A stretch of 64,000 nt of DNA, from contig JAWHQI010000616.1 in assembly GCA_033032865.1 (NCBI GenBank), positions 267,001 to 331,000 on the forward strand, written 5' to 3'. Made by a program: the position numbers and the translations under genes. The stretch comes from Dactylorhiza incarnata. Lineage: Eukaryota; Streptophyta; Magnoliopsida; Asparagales; Orchidaceae. Positions 1 through 10,329 of the stretch are shown here, one piece after another (positions within the stretch are counted from its first letter, which is position 1; every line of letters begins with the position of its first letter). The notes under the pieces are model-generated. The model was not told the origin of the DNA. It worked only from the letters and a program-made list of their open reading frames with translations, and did not search any database.

Positions 1-179
1 CTAGGCCCTGGTTGTTTGGCGTCATCGGCACATAAGAGGGGTGGAGCGGAAGATCTCGCTCTCCTGCGAATGATAAAAGAGGATAGGTCAGAAAAAGTGA
101 AAGAGGTTCAAGCAAGACAGGAAGGGATCATGGTTCAAACCTTCTCCGGGCGGCACGGGGTGAAGCGAGTCCATGTTCC
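1..179. other. Unassigned left-edge sequence
   Basis: This stretch lies outside the LTR that starts at 180. A plus-strand reading frame opens at 16 and runs into the LTR, ending at 252, so only its first 55 or so codons belong here. That part is charged and lysine/glutamate rich, with no domain I recognise. It may be the tail of a host gene or of an older element continuing to the left. Confidence 0.3.
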
Positions 180-1318
180 TGTTGGATCTGATGGCACCCT
201 TAGAGGGGGGGGGGGGGTGAATAAGGGATTTACTATTTTTGAGATAAACTGAAAATTATAAGTAACAAAAAAACTTTTTGGCTTTGTCGCTAACGCCTGG
301 CGTTAGAAGTCAACGCTGGGCGTTATCTCTCCAGAAATTATTTTTACAGAAATATTCAAAATGATTTTCTTTATGAAATACAATTCCAGGAAAATTAGAT
401 ATACTGAAAAAAGAATTTATATTTCACAAAAAATGATTACAAGGATAAAATTTCAATAATGCTTGAAATTAGAGGTGATAACTTAAAAATCACTTTTTGT
501 TCCTTCACCGGTCCTTCTCCCAAGGACCGGTTGGCTATAGTCTATCTATCCCCAGATAAGGCCCTTAGCCACCCCCTAGATCTACCCTAGACCTAGTCGC
601 CACGCATAAGGCAGCGAATTTCCCCCTAAACTGAACTCGGCCTAGTCGCTACACGCAAGGCGTCGAATTCACTACTATTATAAGGAAAAATGAAAAGATA
701 AAGTAGAAAATAAGAATAAAAGACTCCCTAGATTGAAGAGCACTGATGGAGATGTTGAAGATACGCCATGACCATGCTAGAGTTGAAGAGAACGTCCTTC
801 TTCAAATTTGTCGTTGGAAATCTCCTTCTCACTCTTGTTCCTCAATGTTGGTGTTGGGAGTTCTCTCTGAATTCGGGATGAAATGATCTCTTTGAAGTAT
901 AGAATGAAGGCTTGGATACTTCTCTTCTTGAGCAAACGAGATCAGGTCTTGAAATAGACACGGGAGCTAACGCCTGGCGCTAAGAGTTAACGCCAGCGTT
1001 AAGCATCGTGTACGACAGTTGCTGAGAGCATGCAAACCGTCGAGTTTGTTGCAGATCGTAACTCAACGCGGGCGTTATGAGTCAACGCTAGCATTGTCTC
1101 TGGCTTCTCGATGGATTCCTTCTCGACGACATTTCATCTCGACAACTTCTTCTTGACGAAAGTTAACGCGGGGCGTTAGCTCTCTTTTCAGAGAATCATT
1201 ATCCTATTCATAGGGCATTTAACTGTAGTACCTGCACACTATAAACACAAGAAAGATCAAATACATAGTGTGATTTGTTATTTCTCAAACTAAGAGAAGT
1301 GGAACACAAGCTCCAACA
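180..1318 (-). repeat. LTR (3') of the truncated Sirevirus-like element
   Basis: The terminal inverted bases TGTTGGA (180-186) and TCCAACA (1312-1318) mark both ends. The part at 500-665 matches, in reverse complement, the GAATTCGCCTTGTGTTGGCGACTAG-type repeats of the LTRs at 41859 and 48968. Islands of self-complementary TAACGCC/GGCGTTA sequence occur at 290-335, 963-1003, 1055-1095 and 1150-1180. A run of about 13 G at 206-218 lies near the left end, where the sister LTRs have C/G-rich tracts too. Confidence 0.8.
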
Positions 1319-2384
1319 ATCTCCATCTTTTGATAATAACAAATCCACTAATAAGAAATAAAACATAATTAGAGTAGTGTTTATAGTATATGTTAAGCGG
1401 GATAAACATACATACTCCCCCTATGTGGATACTCCCCCTATATGAGTGTATTTCCTAATTTACTCCCCCTAAATCATAGATTTCTCTAATTTATTTCTTT
1501 AAGTTAATCTCCCCTTTTTGTTATAATCAAAAGGAGGTAGGGATGAGTAGTATCAATTTTCCTTTGTGCACTATGTAGAAATAAATGCAACTTTTTGAAA
1601 AATAGTGACCACATCGAATGCAATATTGAACATCTTTAAGAATTTGTAAGAACAAAATATAATTAGCATTTAAAATAAGTAGATGTTTTGAATTTAGATA
1701 CACAAGTTGCAAGTACATTAGAAATTTGTAATATAAAAGTAGCAAGCAAGATTTATAAAATATCACGGAAAGATATGTTTACAATGTAAAGTAATTTGCA
1801 TTTCAAGTATGCACAAACATTGTAAAGAACATGCTTTACTATCTAGTGCAATTACTCATGATTGTAGGTAATTGTATAGATAAGTTTTTAGTCCAATTCT
1901 CATGAGTGGAAGTATTATAAATGATACTGATGTGTTCAATAAGTGTGTTTTAATAAAGTATACAAGTGTATAAATCAAACCACATGAAACTATGTAATGT
2001 AAGAACATAACTATGAATTGAACATAAACAACTTTACTACCACAAATTTCAATGCACATATATATTTTTTATTTTTATTTTAAAGAGAAGTGGTGAAAAT
2101 TTTGTTTGCACAAGACACTTTACAATTCTTTCCAAGGTGTTAAACCTCACAAGGCTCATTAAGACTTATCTGGAGAGTGAGTAGTGCTTGGTGGAGTTAA
2201 CCTTGTCCTTCATTATTTACTTTTTAGTTTAGTGACTAAGGACTCCAAATTCACTTGTTTTTGTAAGCATAGACATTTTATTTTATATACCACATTTCTC
2301 TAATCACAAGTGCATGAAAAACAAAGAATTCAATGTTGTGTAGGTAAATTATTTATGAGATTCAAAATAAGTTCTTATACTACA
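1319..2384 (-). other. Internal 3' region with several polypurine tracts
   Basis: On the minus strand this region ends at the LTR with an AAAAGATGGAGAT purine tract (1319-1332). Several further tracts of the type TAGGGGGAGTA lie between about 1415 and 1520, read here as ACTCCCCCTA. Multiple polypurine tracts before the 3' LTR are a known Sirevirus trait. The rest is AT-rich; the reading frames at 1527-1766 and 1856-2059 have no recognisable domain and I do not count them as genes. Confidence 0.6.
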
Positions 2385-3541
2385 CAATTATAATTTTGAG
2401 ATCAAGTGTTGCATCATCCAAATGGTGCATAAATCGGTAACCTTTGATGGTTTGCCGGACAAAGATCCAAATTCTCATCTCTTTAATTTTTTGGAAAGAT
2501 GCGATACATTTAAAATAACTGGCGTTACTGATGACGCCATCCGATTGCGTTTATTTCCCATCTCTTTGCGGTCAAAGGCTAAGCAGTGGTTGGGCTCTCT
2601 TCCTAGAGGATCCATCACTACATTGGCTGAATTGGCAGAGAAATTCTTAACATAATATTTCCCCCCGGCCAAGACCGCCAAATTGCCCACCAATATTGCG
2701 TCTTTTCTTCAAATTGATTTGGAGACTCTCTACTATACATGAGAGCGCTTCAAGGAACTTTTGTGGAGATGACCTCACCATGCGCTTTCTAATTGGCAAC
2801 AAGTTCAAATCTTCTACAATGGTTTGAATTTACAAACAAAGAAAATGATTGATGCGGTCGTCGGAGGTACTTTAAATAACTACATCGCGGAATCCGCTCA
2901 AGAGCTTTTTGAGGAAATGGCCATGAACGCTTACCAGTAGAATGCCCCACGGATGCGCCCTAACAAGCCGACCGGACTCTATGAAGTTGAGGCCACCATT
3001 AATTTAGCATTACAAGTAGAAAGATTAACTAATCAAGTGGCGGAGATGTCTGCTTCCTCCGCAACCACAATTGGGATAATAATAATAACAATAATAATTT
3101 TGTTCAAGAACACATAGATTACATGGAGAACTCTTATCGTCCTCCTTATAACCTGAATAATAACATTTCTTTTAATAATTCCTATAATCCGGGTTTAAGG
3201 AACCATCCCAATTTTTTATGGAGCAACCCCAATAATGCTCAACGACCAGCACAAGTGAATCCTCCCGGATTCACTCCACCACCCCCGAAGCCTTCTTTAA
3301 TTGAAGAGGTCTTCTATAAATATGTTTCCTCCAATGAGTCCAATATCCAGAACCTCTCAGGATCTATTAAAAGCTTAGAAAATCAAATTGGACAGCTCGC
3401 CAAATTGTTCTCTGAACGCCAACAAGGAGCTCTACTGGGAAATACTGAGCCCAATCTACGGGAGAGTGCCAACGCATTAACCTGCCGTAGTGGAAAGGAG
3501 GTAAAATCATCAGAATGGGCTGAGCCTGAGGTAAATGTTTA
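2385..3541 (+). pseudogene. gag: Athila gag (capsid), broken
   Basis: The retrotransposon gag domain (Retrotrans_gag family) is read in pieces. The reading starts upstream of the ATG at 2422 with NFEIK-like sequence, then runs through [17 protein letters not shown] (2570-2625), the FYNGLN motif (about 2811-2829) and EEMAMNAYQ (2911-2937). The C-terminal part is the open frame 3123-3541, which is Asn/Pro rich and then has IKSLENQIGQLAKLFSERQQG, typical of Athila. Stops occur at 2653, near 2741 and at 2938, and the frame changes before 3123. No CCHC zinc knuckle is visible. Confidence 0.8.
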
Positions 3542-3916
3542 AACTTCACCTCCGCAGTATATTTCTTCTCCTACACATTCTTCTGTTTTAGCTCAGCGCA
3601 ATTTTAATTATCCTATAGTCCCTTATCCTTCTAAATTTATTAACGAGCGCAATGAGGAGCACTATAAAAAATCATTGATATTTTGAAATAAATTCAAATT
3701 AATATTCCTTTTTGCGAGGCACTTTCTCAAATGCCTAAGTACGCAAACTATTTATAAGATTTGTTAACTAATAAAAAGAAGCTGGGGAATGTTTCATGCG
3801 TATCTCTAAACACAGAGTGCTCGACAGTTATTTTAAACAAACTACCAGAAAAATTAAATGATCCGGGACGATTCTCGATCCCATGTCATTTTGGCAATTA
3901 TCTAATTAAGCATGAC

Positions 3917-4293
3917 TAAGGCGATTTAGGAGCTAGTATAAAGTTGATGCCATTTTCTCTATTCAAAAAGCTTGGGTTGGGCACCCCAACCCCAACTAAA
4001 ATGTGCATCCAACTAGCGGATAGGTCAATAAAATACCCAATGGGGGTCGTAGAGGATGTTTTAGTTAAAGTAGATAAGTTTATCTTCCCGGTAGACTTTG
4101 TCATTCTAGACTTCGAGGAAGACACCGAAGTGCCCTTTATACTCGGGCGTCCCTTCCTTGCCACCTCTAGGGCAATAATAGATATAAGTAACAGAAAGCT
4201 TCTCCTACGAGTGGGGGATGAAGAAGTTATTTTAAGTATCGTCTCTTCCATGAAAAACTCGTTTTCTAATGAAGACTCTTGTTTTACCTTATA
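3917..4293 (+). pseudogene. pr: Athila aspartic protease
   Basis: Retroviral-type aspartic protease that would cut the Gag-Pol polyprotein. The catalytic DLGAS motif is at 3923-3937, in frame with the open reading from 3944. Further on are LADRSIKYPMGVVEDVLVKV and the FILGRPFLATSRAIID block that closes the fold. The sequence between gag and this domain (3542-3916) keeps frame only in part. The domain itself has no internal stop, making it the best-preserved piece of this element. Confidence 0.82.
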
Positions 4294-4680
4294 AACAAAT
4301 TTTGAAGAGGAAATAACGTTGTTTTCCAAAATTATCTCACCATTGTTTGAAAATCAAGATATTGCAAATTTTTTTTGTTTATGAGAAATTACTCTGCCGC
4401 TTATATTTGAAGAAATAAAATTGAATAATTTCAAAGTAACAACATCTTATGAGGAGCCACCGAGTTTAGAATTGAAACAATTGCCGGATCATTTAAAAAA
4501 TGTATTTTTAGAAAAAGATTCAAAATAGCCCGTAATCATATCTTCAGCGCTTAACGGTTCAAAATTTTCTGAATTAATTAAAATTTTAAATAATCATCGA
4601 CATACAATTGCATGGCAAATTTCTGATATCAGGGGATTAGCCTCTCTTTTTGCAAGCATAAAATAAATTTAGAAAATAAT

Positions 4681-5541
4681 TATCGTGACACTATTCAGCC
4701 TCAACGATGCCTTAATCCCAATATGAAAGACATCGTTAAAGACGAAATTATAAAATTATTAGATGCCGGGATTATTTACCCAATTTTTGATAGCACTTGG
4801 GTTAGACCGGTGCAAGTCGTGCCTAAAAAGGCTGGAATAACGGTAGTTACAAATGAAAATAACGAGTTGATTCCAACCCGTACCGTTACCGATTGGCGAG
4901 TTTGCATCGATTACAGGATATTAAATGATGCCACCTGCAAGGATCACTTCCTGCTACCCTTCATTGACAAAATCTTAGAACGTCTATCTGGTCACTCACA
5001 CTATTATTTTCTTGATGGTCTTTCGGGATACTTTCAAATCCCAATTGCTCCCGAAGACCAAGAGAAAACCACTTTCAATTGTCCGTTCGACACCTTCGCA
5101 TATCGAAGAATGCTGTTTGGTCATTGCAATTCGCCGGCTACATTTCAAAGATGTATGTTAGTAAATTTTAATGAGTGTCAGAACCTACGGGCTAAGGGAT
5201 AGTCTCAGGTTAGTAGATGACGTTATGGAAGTTTTTATGGATGATTATATGGTCATTGACGATTCTTTTAAAAATTATTTGAACAATCTTGATCGTGTTC
5301 TTCAACATTGCGAAGACACGAATTTGACACTAAACTGGGAGAAGGGCCACTTTATGGTTCAAGAAGGATTAGTCCTCAGACATAAAATTTCTGGTAAAGT
5401 GATCGAGGTCGATCGTGCCAATATTGAAGTCATAGAAAAACTTCCCCCTCCAACCAACGTAAAATCGATTAGAAGTTTTCTAGGTCACGCGGGATTTATA
5501 GGTGGTTTATACGTGATTTTTAAAAAATTACAAAATCGCTA
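4681..5541 (+). pseudogene. rt: Athila reverse transcriptase, frameshifted
   Basis: RNA-directed DNA polymerase domain of the Ty3-gypsy type. The first part (to about 5165) has LLDAGIIYPI, WVRPVQVVPKKAGIT, WRVCIDYR and the FLDGLSGYFQI block. The second part lies in another frame from 5171 and holds the catalytic FMDD box (5234-5245) and IRSFLGHAGF. A frameshift near 5165-5175 separates the fingers from the active site, so no working enzyme could be made. Confidence 0.85.
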
Positions 5542-6515
5542 ACGCGATTATTAGAAAAGGAATCCACATTTATTTTTGATGAAGAATGTTTAAAAACGTT
5601 TAATAAAATTAAAAAATAACTTATTAATTTGCTAATTTTAATCGCGCCAAATTGGTCTTTACCGTTTGAAATTATGTGTGATGCTAGATATTTTGCTGTA
5701 GGGGCTGTATTAGGCCAACAGGTGAATAAAATTTTTCACCCAATTTATTACGCAAGCTAAATGCTAACATCCGCTCAAGCAAATTATACAACAACGAAAA
5801 AGAATTTTTGGCAATTATTTTCGCGTTTGATAAATTTCGATCATATATAATGCTCTCGAAAGTTATTGTTTTTACATATCACTCCACTCTCCGATATTTA
5901 CTAAATAAAGGAGATGAAAAACCATGACTAATAAGATGAATCCTCCTCATACAAGAGTTTGAATTGGAGATCCAGGACAAGAAGGGAGGGGAGAATGTTG
6001 CGACCGACCACTTCTCACAGTTGGAGAATCCGTCTACAGGAGAATTAGTGGAGGCCGAAATTGATGATAAATTACCTAAAGAGCGTCTCCTCTCCATTGT
6101 AAAGGCAATGACTTCTTCCACCCCTTGGTACACGGATCTTGCCAACTATTTAGTGGCATGGGTCCTCCTTAGGAATTATTCAAGTCAACAAAAGAAGAAA
6201 TTCTTTTCAGACTTTAAAAATTACTTTTGGGAAGACCCCTTTTAATTACAAATCTGCGCGGACCATGTGGTAAGAAGGTGTATTTTGGGCAAAGAATGTG
6301 TGAAAATTCTACGGCACTGCCACGAAGGACCAACCGGTGGACACTACCAAGCAAATCAGACCGCAAGGAAGGTGCTAGAGGCGGGATTCTATTGACCCGC
6401 ATTATTCAAAGACGCTCACACTCTTGTGAGTAAATGCGATAACTGCCAAAGGATAGGGAATATTTCTATCTGGGATGAAATGCCCCAAAATATTTTTGTA
6501 GAATGCGAAATTTTT
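5542..6515 (+). pseudogene. Athila RNase H and integrase N-terminal zinc domain
   Basis: RNase H remnants (5550-5900) show FEIMCDA followed by AVGAVLGQQ, then many stops. Next comes a connection region (5964-6245) with an SSTPWYTDLANYLV stretch as in Athila, and a frameshift near 6230. The HHCC zinc-binding domain of integrase is recognisable: HCHEGPTGGHY before 6350 and SKCDNCQR at 6430-6453. The reading stops making sense after FVECEIF near 6515, where the GC-rich insert begins. The DDE catalytic core that should follow is absent. Confidence 0.78.
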
Positions 6516-6520
6516 GGTTT

Positions 6521-7140
6521 AGCCGCAGGCCCCTCTCGCCCTACCTCAACTAGGGGGCGAGGGGAGGAGCCGCAGGCCCCTCTCGCCCCGCCCCAGCTAG
6601 GGGGAGAGGGGAGGAGCCGCAGGCCCCACTCGCCCCGCCTCAGCTAGGGGGCGAGGGGAGGAGCCGCAGACCCCTCTCGCCCCGCCCCAACTAGGGGGCT
6701 AGGGGAGGAGCCACAGGCCCCTCTTGCCTCGCCCCAGCTAGGGGCGAGGGGAGGAACCGCAGGCCCCCTCGCCCCACCTCAACTAGGGGGCGAGGGGAGG
6801 AGCCGCAGGCCCCTTTCGCCCCACCTCAGCTAGGAGGCGAGAGGAGGAGCCATATGCCCCTCTCGCCTCGCCCCATCTAAGGGGCGAGGGGAGGAGCCGC
6901 AGGCCCCTCTCGCCCTGCCTCAGCTAGGGAGCGAGGGGAGGAGCCGCAGACCCCTCTCGCCCCGCCCCATCTAGGGGGTGAGAGGAGGAGCTGCAGGCCC
7001 CTCTCGCCTCTCCCCGGTTAGGGGGAGAGAGGAGGAGCCGCAGGCCCCTCTTGTCTCGCCCCAGTCAGGGGGCGAGAGGAGGAGACGCAGGCCCCTCTCG
7101 CCCCGCCCCAGCAAGGGGGGCGAGACCCGAGGCAGGCTGC
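6521..7140 (+). repeat. 47-bp hairpin minisatellite, about 13 units
   Basis: The unit begins AGCCGCAGGCCCCTCTCGCC and ends with GGGGGCGAGGGGAGG, and repeats every 47 bp with point changes. Each unit is an imperfect inverted repeat: CCCCTCTCGCCCC pairs with GGGGCGAGGGGAGG across a CAGCTA loop. Proline/arginine-rich open frames here (for example 6978-7340) are translations of the repeat, not genes. From 7140 to 7330 the units become longer and diverged. Confidence 0.9.
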
Positions 7141-7443
7141 CTCCTAGTCTCTCCTCCGTCCCACCAAGCGGGCGAGACCCAAGGCAGGAGGCCTCCTGGT
7201 CTCACCCCCGCCCCAACAAGGGGGCGAGCTCAGGAGGGAGGCACCCTCCCAGCTTGCCCATCCCAGTGAGGGGGGCGAGAAAGGGAGGAGGTCAGCCCCC
7301 TGTCACCCGGCCCCGGGAAGGCATTCTGGACTGCGTTTAGCGCCTCCGAACAGTGGGATTTGGCTATTCATAGGCCAAATCCGTGGGTATTTTCGTAATC
7401 TCATGGGCCAGAATCTAGTTATTTGCAGACCCGTTTACAAAAA

Positions 7444-7454
7444 CTATAAATAAG
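7444..7454 (+). promoter_or_regulatory. TATA box of the GC-rich element LTR
   Basis: CTATAAATAAG lies about 115 bp after the end of the hairpin minisatellite and about 300 bp before the LTR end at 7747. That is the expected U3/R layout, with the repeat array in the upstream promoter part. Confidence 0.55.
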
Positions 7455-7559
7455 CCCATGGGGGCACCATTTGGAGTGATCTCTCTCTTGGCCACCTATC
7501 CCCCTAAGTCCATTTTGTTGGATAGAGAGAGCCTCCAAAGGTGCCCAAGGTTAGCATTG

Positions 7560-7747
7560 ACTTGGGAGGGGAAGCGCTCTAAGAACTTCCGGGTGTGTGG
7601 TGGGACCTCCTCGCTAAGCCCTTGGCCTTGTTCCTAGTTCCTTAGCCTCTTAGCCTAGGACTCTCCCTTGGGAGGAGTAAGTGTTGGTCACCCCTCAACT
7701 TGTTGAGCTCTCGAACTCCTCGAGAGACCAATTTATTGGTTTCAACA
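7560..7747 (+). repeat. LTR 3' part of the GC-rich element, first copy
   Basis: About 185 bp (GGGGAAGCGCTCTAAGAACT to GGTTTCAACA) is repeated at 8459-8642 with a few substitutions and one small gap. The sequence after 7747 (TTACAGTGCAGTGAG) sits where a primer binding site belongs, but I cannot match it to a tRNA with confidence. The full LTR probably extends left through the minisatellite. Confidence 0.65.
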
Positions 7748-7804
7748 TTACAGTGCAGTGAGCGTGGAGAGTGACCTACTCAAGAAACTCTCAAGCTGAG
7801 CTCC

Positions 7805-8442
7805 ATGGCTGGAGGTGGAGGATTCGACCTAGGCCACTCGCCGCCCCCGGTGGTTGGAGTGACATTGGAGATGTTTGAAAATTTCAAGCGGGAGGTCCTG
7901 CAGACCATGCAGCTATCTTTTGCCACGATAGGCGAAGGTAAGAGAGGAAGTGTTCCGGAGGTCCCGTCTCAGCAGGTGGGCGAGAGCCCTCTAGGCCAGC
8001 AGCCTAGGAAGGAGGTGCACGCGGGGGTTGTGGGGAGGCATTTGGCCCCACTCGCCCGGACCCCTAGGAGGGGGCGAGTTGGGAGGTGTCAGGCCCCCAC
8101 TCGCCCAGCCCCAAGGGGGCGAATGGGGAGGTGCCAGGCCCCCACTCGCCCAGCCCCAAGGGGATGAGTGGGGAGGTCCCAGATGCCCACTCGCCTAGCC
8201 CCAAGGAGGCGAGTGGGGAGGTAGTCAACCCCCACACGCCCAGCCCCAAGGGGGGGGGGGGGGCGAGTAAGGGAAGTCCTTTGTGTGAGCTGATCCTCTT
8301 GGCCCCGGTTCCAGAGGGGTTCGGGGGGGGGGGGGGGCAGGAGATGTCTCACTACTCCGGCAGGGATTACCCCGTCCTGCTCCTGCATTGGTTTGAGGAC
8401 ATGGTCTCCATCAGTCCCATGTTGGACACTTTCAAGTGCTGA
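7805..8442 (+). pseudogene. Gag-like ORF with repeated proline-rich peptide
   Basis: The ATG at 7805 opens a frame with MAGGGGFDLGHS and a short amphipathic stretch (MFENFKREVLQTMQLSF), closing at 8167. A second frame (8086-8442) carries four repeats of a 15-residue peptide containing PHSPSPKG. The repeat comes from a roughly 45-bp DNA unit at 8056-8250 that is itself a hairpin (CCCCACTCGCC pairing with GGCGAGTGGGG). The second frame is probably the original continuation after a frameshift near 8060. No domain is recognised; position between LTRs suggests a degenerate gag. Confidence 0.45.
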
Positions 8443-8458
8443 CTCTTCGTGATAACTC

Positions 8459-8642
8459 TGAAGGGGAAGCGCTCTAAGAACTTTCGGGTGTGTGGTGGGA
8501 CTTCCTCGCTAAGCCCTTGGCCTTGTTCCTAGCACTTTAGCCTCTTCACATAGGACTCTCCCTTGGGAGGAGTAAGTGTTGGTCACCCCTCAACTTGTTG
8601 AGGACCCGAACTCCTCGAGAGACCAATTTATTGGTTTCAACA
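8459..8642 (+). repeat. LTR 3' part of the GC-rich element, second copy
   Basis: Matches 7560-7747 and ends in the same TTTCAACA. No polypurine tract or U3 region precedes it, so the left part has been deleted. Athila integrase resumes immediately after (GGTGGAATTAGAACAT). Confidence 0.7.
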
Positions 8643-9081
8643 AGGTGGAATTAGAACATTGCCCTTTCTGGCCGCTAAATTTTTTAAATTTGGATTTCAA
8701 CTTAGCCTCCGAACATAGAAAACTTCAATTAAATGAATTAGACAAATGACGTGCAAATGCCTACGAAAATAATAATTCTATAAGAAGCGCACAAAGTTTT
8801 ATCTTGATAAAAAAATTAAAATTCCAAAATCTTTTTCCCCGGGAGATCTAGTCCTTCTTTATAATTCTAGACTAAAACTTTTTTCGGGCAAATAAAAATC
8901 TCGATGGTCTGGCCCTTTTGTTGTAAAAGAGGTTTGTCCATATGGGACCGTGCTAATAGATCACCCAAAAAAGGCTATTTTAAAGTTAATGGACACCGGT
9001 TGAAATTGTATCATCCAGGCGACCCATCATCCGGAAAAGTTTAAACGCTTAAACTCCCAAAATTTTAAAATTGCCACTTAG
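8643..9081 (+). pseudogene. in: Athila integrase C-terminal domain
   Basis: The integrase reading resumes with VELEH followed by KLQLNELD (about 8726-8750), and ends with the C-terminal SH3-like region GPFVVKEVCPYGTVL (8900-8960) and the HHPEKFKRLN tail. In-frame stops occur near 8748, 8893 and 9000. The preceding catalytic core is absent. Confidence 0.75.
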
Positions 9082-10329
9082 TCAAGCTACGCGACGGTAA
9101 ATAAAGCGCTTTTGGGAGGCACCCCAACATTATCTTCCCTTTTCGTTATCTATTATTTTGTTTGTTTTTAACTTATTTTTGCAGGTTTTGTTCTGGCAAC
9201 CCCGACTACAAACCAGGGATGCCCTCTTCTCCCCTCTCTTCTCTCAAATTTTGATTTTATTTAATTTAATCATCAATTAGCATACTTTGTTTCCCTTCAA
9301 AAGTGTTAGTCATGTTGGTACTACATACTTAGTTTTAAATGTTGGGACAATATTTAATTTTAAGTATGGGGGTGTAGCTTAGTTTTCTAGTATTTTTGTT
9401 TGAAAAAAAATATTTATTCATATATTATAAAAATCAAATTTCTTGGAAAAGGAGATTTGTGATGTCACCCTATCATATCTCCTAGTACCGGTGAGAGCCC
9501 TTCATAGGGAATACCTCGGGAAGTCTAAGAATTAATAAAGAAAAACTCTTTTAATAATTAATTAAAATAAATACTCTTTACTTATGGCCTTTATTATTCT
9601 CTAGAAATCTAGTTTGAGGATCGATTATAAGCATTGTTATTTTTTTTAGCTAATATTTTGTTGTATTAGAATTTTTTAGACTTAAATTTGAAGTAATTTA
9701 GTTTTAAGAAATATTTTATGTTTTTAATTCAATTAGTGAATTTATTTAGCACAACTTCTCTTTTTAAATTTAAATGGCTACATTTTGCGGTAAATTGGCT
9801 AAACATCATTAGATTTAAATTATATTCTCCACTAAGTTTTAGATCTTAAGAAATTTCATTCCACTAAAAATTTTCTCTCAAAATAATTTAATTTAAAAAT
9901 AGAATTTCTTCATCCCTCCAACCTCTGTTGGCAAATAAAAAAAGATTAATAAAAGATAATATGTCATGGAATAAGTGGATAAAATTTATTATACCCTAAA
10001 CATATGCACCCAAAATTATTTAAAAGAATATTTGTCATGATGTAAGAGGATAAAATTCATTACATATAAACATATACATTTTGGGTTTTTGTTTGAAAAG
10101 AATTTTTAAAAAGATTATATGGCATGGAAAATGAGAGGATAAAATTCATCATTTTCCTAAACATATACAAATATGAATTTATGAGTGAGGTTCTACCACC
10201 TCCAATTCAAGAACTCTTCGTTTAGCCAATTTGAAAAAACCCATCCTTAGCCAATTTTATTGGTCCTAGTCCTAAATAGAATTATTAAGAGAGCAATGTT
10301 TTGGTAGGTGTCCTTTTCCTTAAGCCTCT
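9082..10329 (+). other. Athila 3' noncoding tail with tandem repeats
   Basis: Long AT-rich untranslated tail after pol; no reading frame is supported. It opens with the GCGCTTTTGGGAGGCACCCC motif (9107-9126) usual just after Athila/Tat pol. A pyrimidine-rich stretch ending in TTTTTGCAG (9176-9184) looks like a splice acceptor. From 9958 to 10175 three copies of a 70-85 bp repeat (GGATAAAATTCATCAT-like, followed by CCTAAACATATAC) occur. The same repeats are found in reverse in the second Athila at 41665-41858. The Copia insertion site is at 10329. Confidence 0.65.

Larger units (their letters stand above)
180..2384 (-). mobile_element. Sirevirus-like non-autonomous Copia, 5'-truncated copy
   Basis: Minus-strand relative of the full element at 41859-50158. 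It keeps one LTR (180-1318) and about 1.07 kb of the internal 3' region. The match is clear in two places: the block at 2095-2200 is the reverse complement of a block near 48005-48100 (ACTCCACCAAGCACTACT is shared), and the purine-rich stretch before the LTR is also shared. The 5' LTR and gag are missing. The right edge falls in the Athila gag frame near 2385, so the copy was either truncated or inserted with a deletion. No TSD can be shown because one end is lost. Confidence 0.75.
6516..8642 (+). mobile_element. GC-rich hairpin-repeat element in Athila integrase
   Basis: A block far richer in GC than its surroundings interrupts Athila integrase. It has two copies of an LTR-like end: one ending at 7747 and one at 8459-8642, both ending ATTGGTTTCAACA. 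Between them is a short gag-like reading frame. A TATA box (7444-7454) sits between a hairpin minisatellite and the transcribed part of the first LTR. The second LTR copy lacks its 5' half, no clean TG start is seen at 6516, and no TSD is found. I read it as a rearranged non-autonomous LTR element. Integrase core sequence was lost with its arrival or afterwards. Confidence 0.6.

Noticed and set aside
6978..7340. Proline/arginine-rich open frames in the GC-rich block
   Set aside because: They are translations of the hairpin minisatellite; stop-poor because of GC content.
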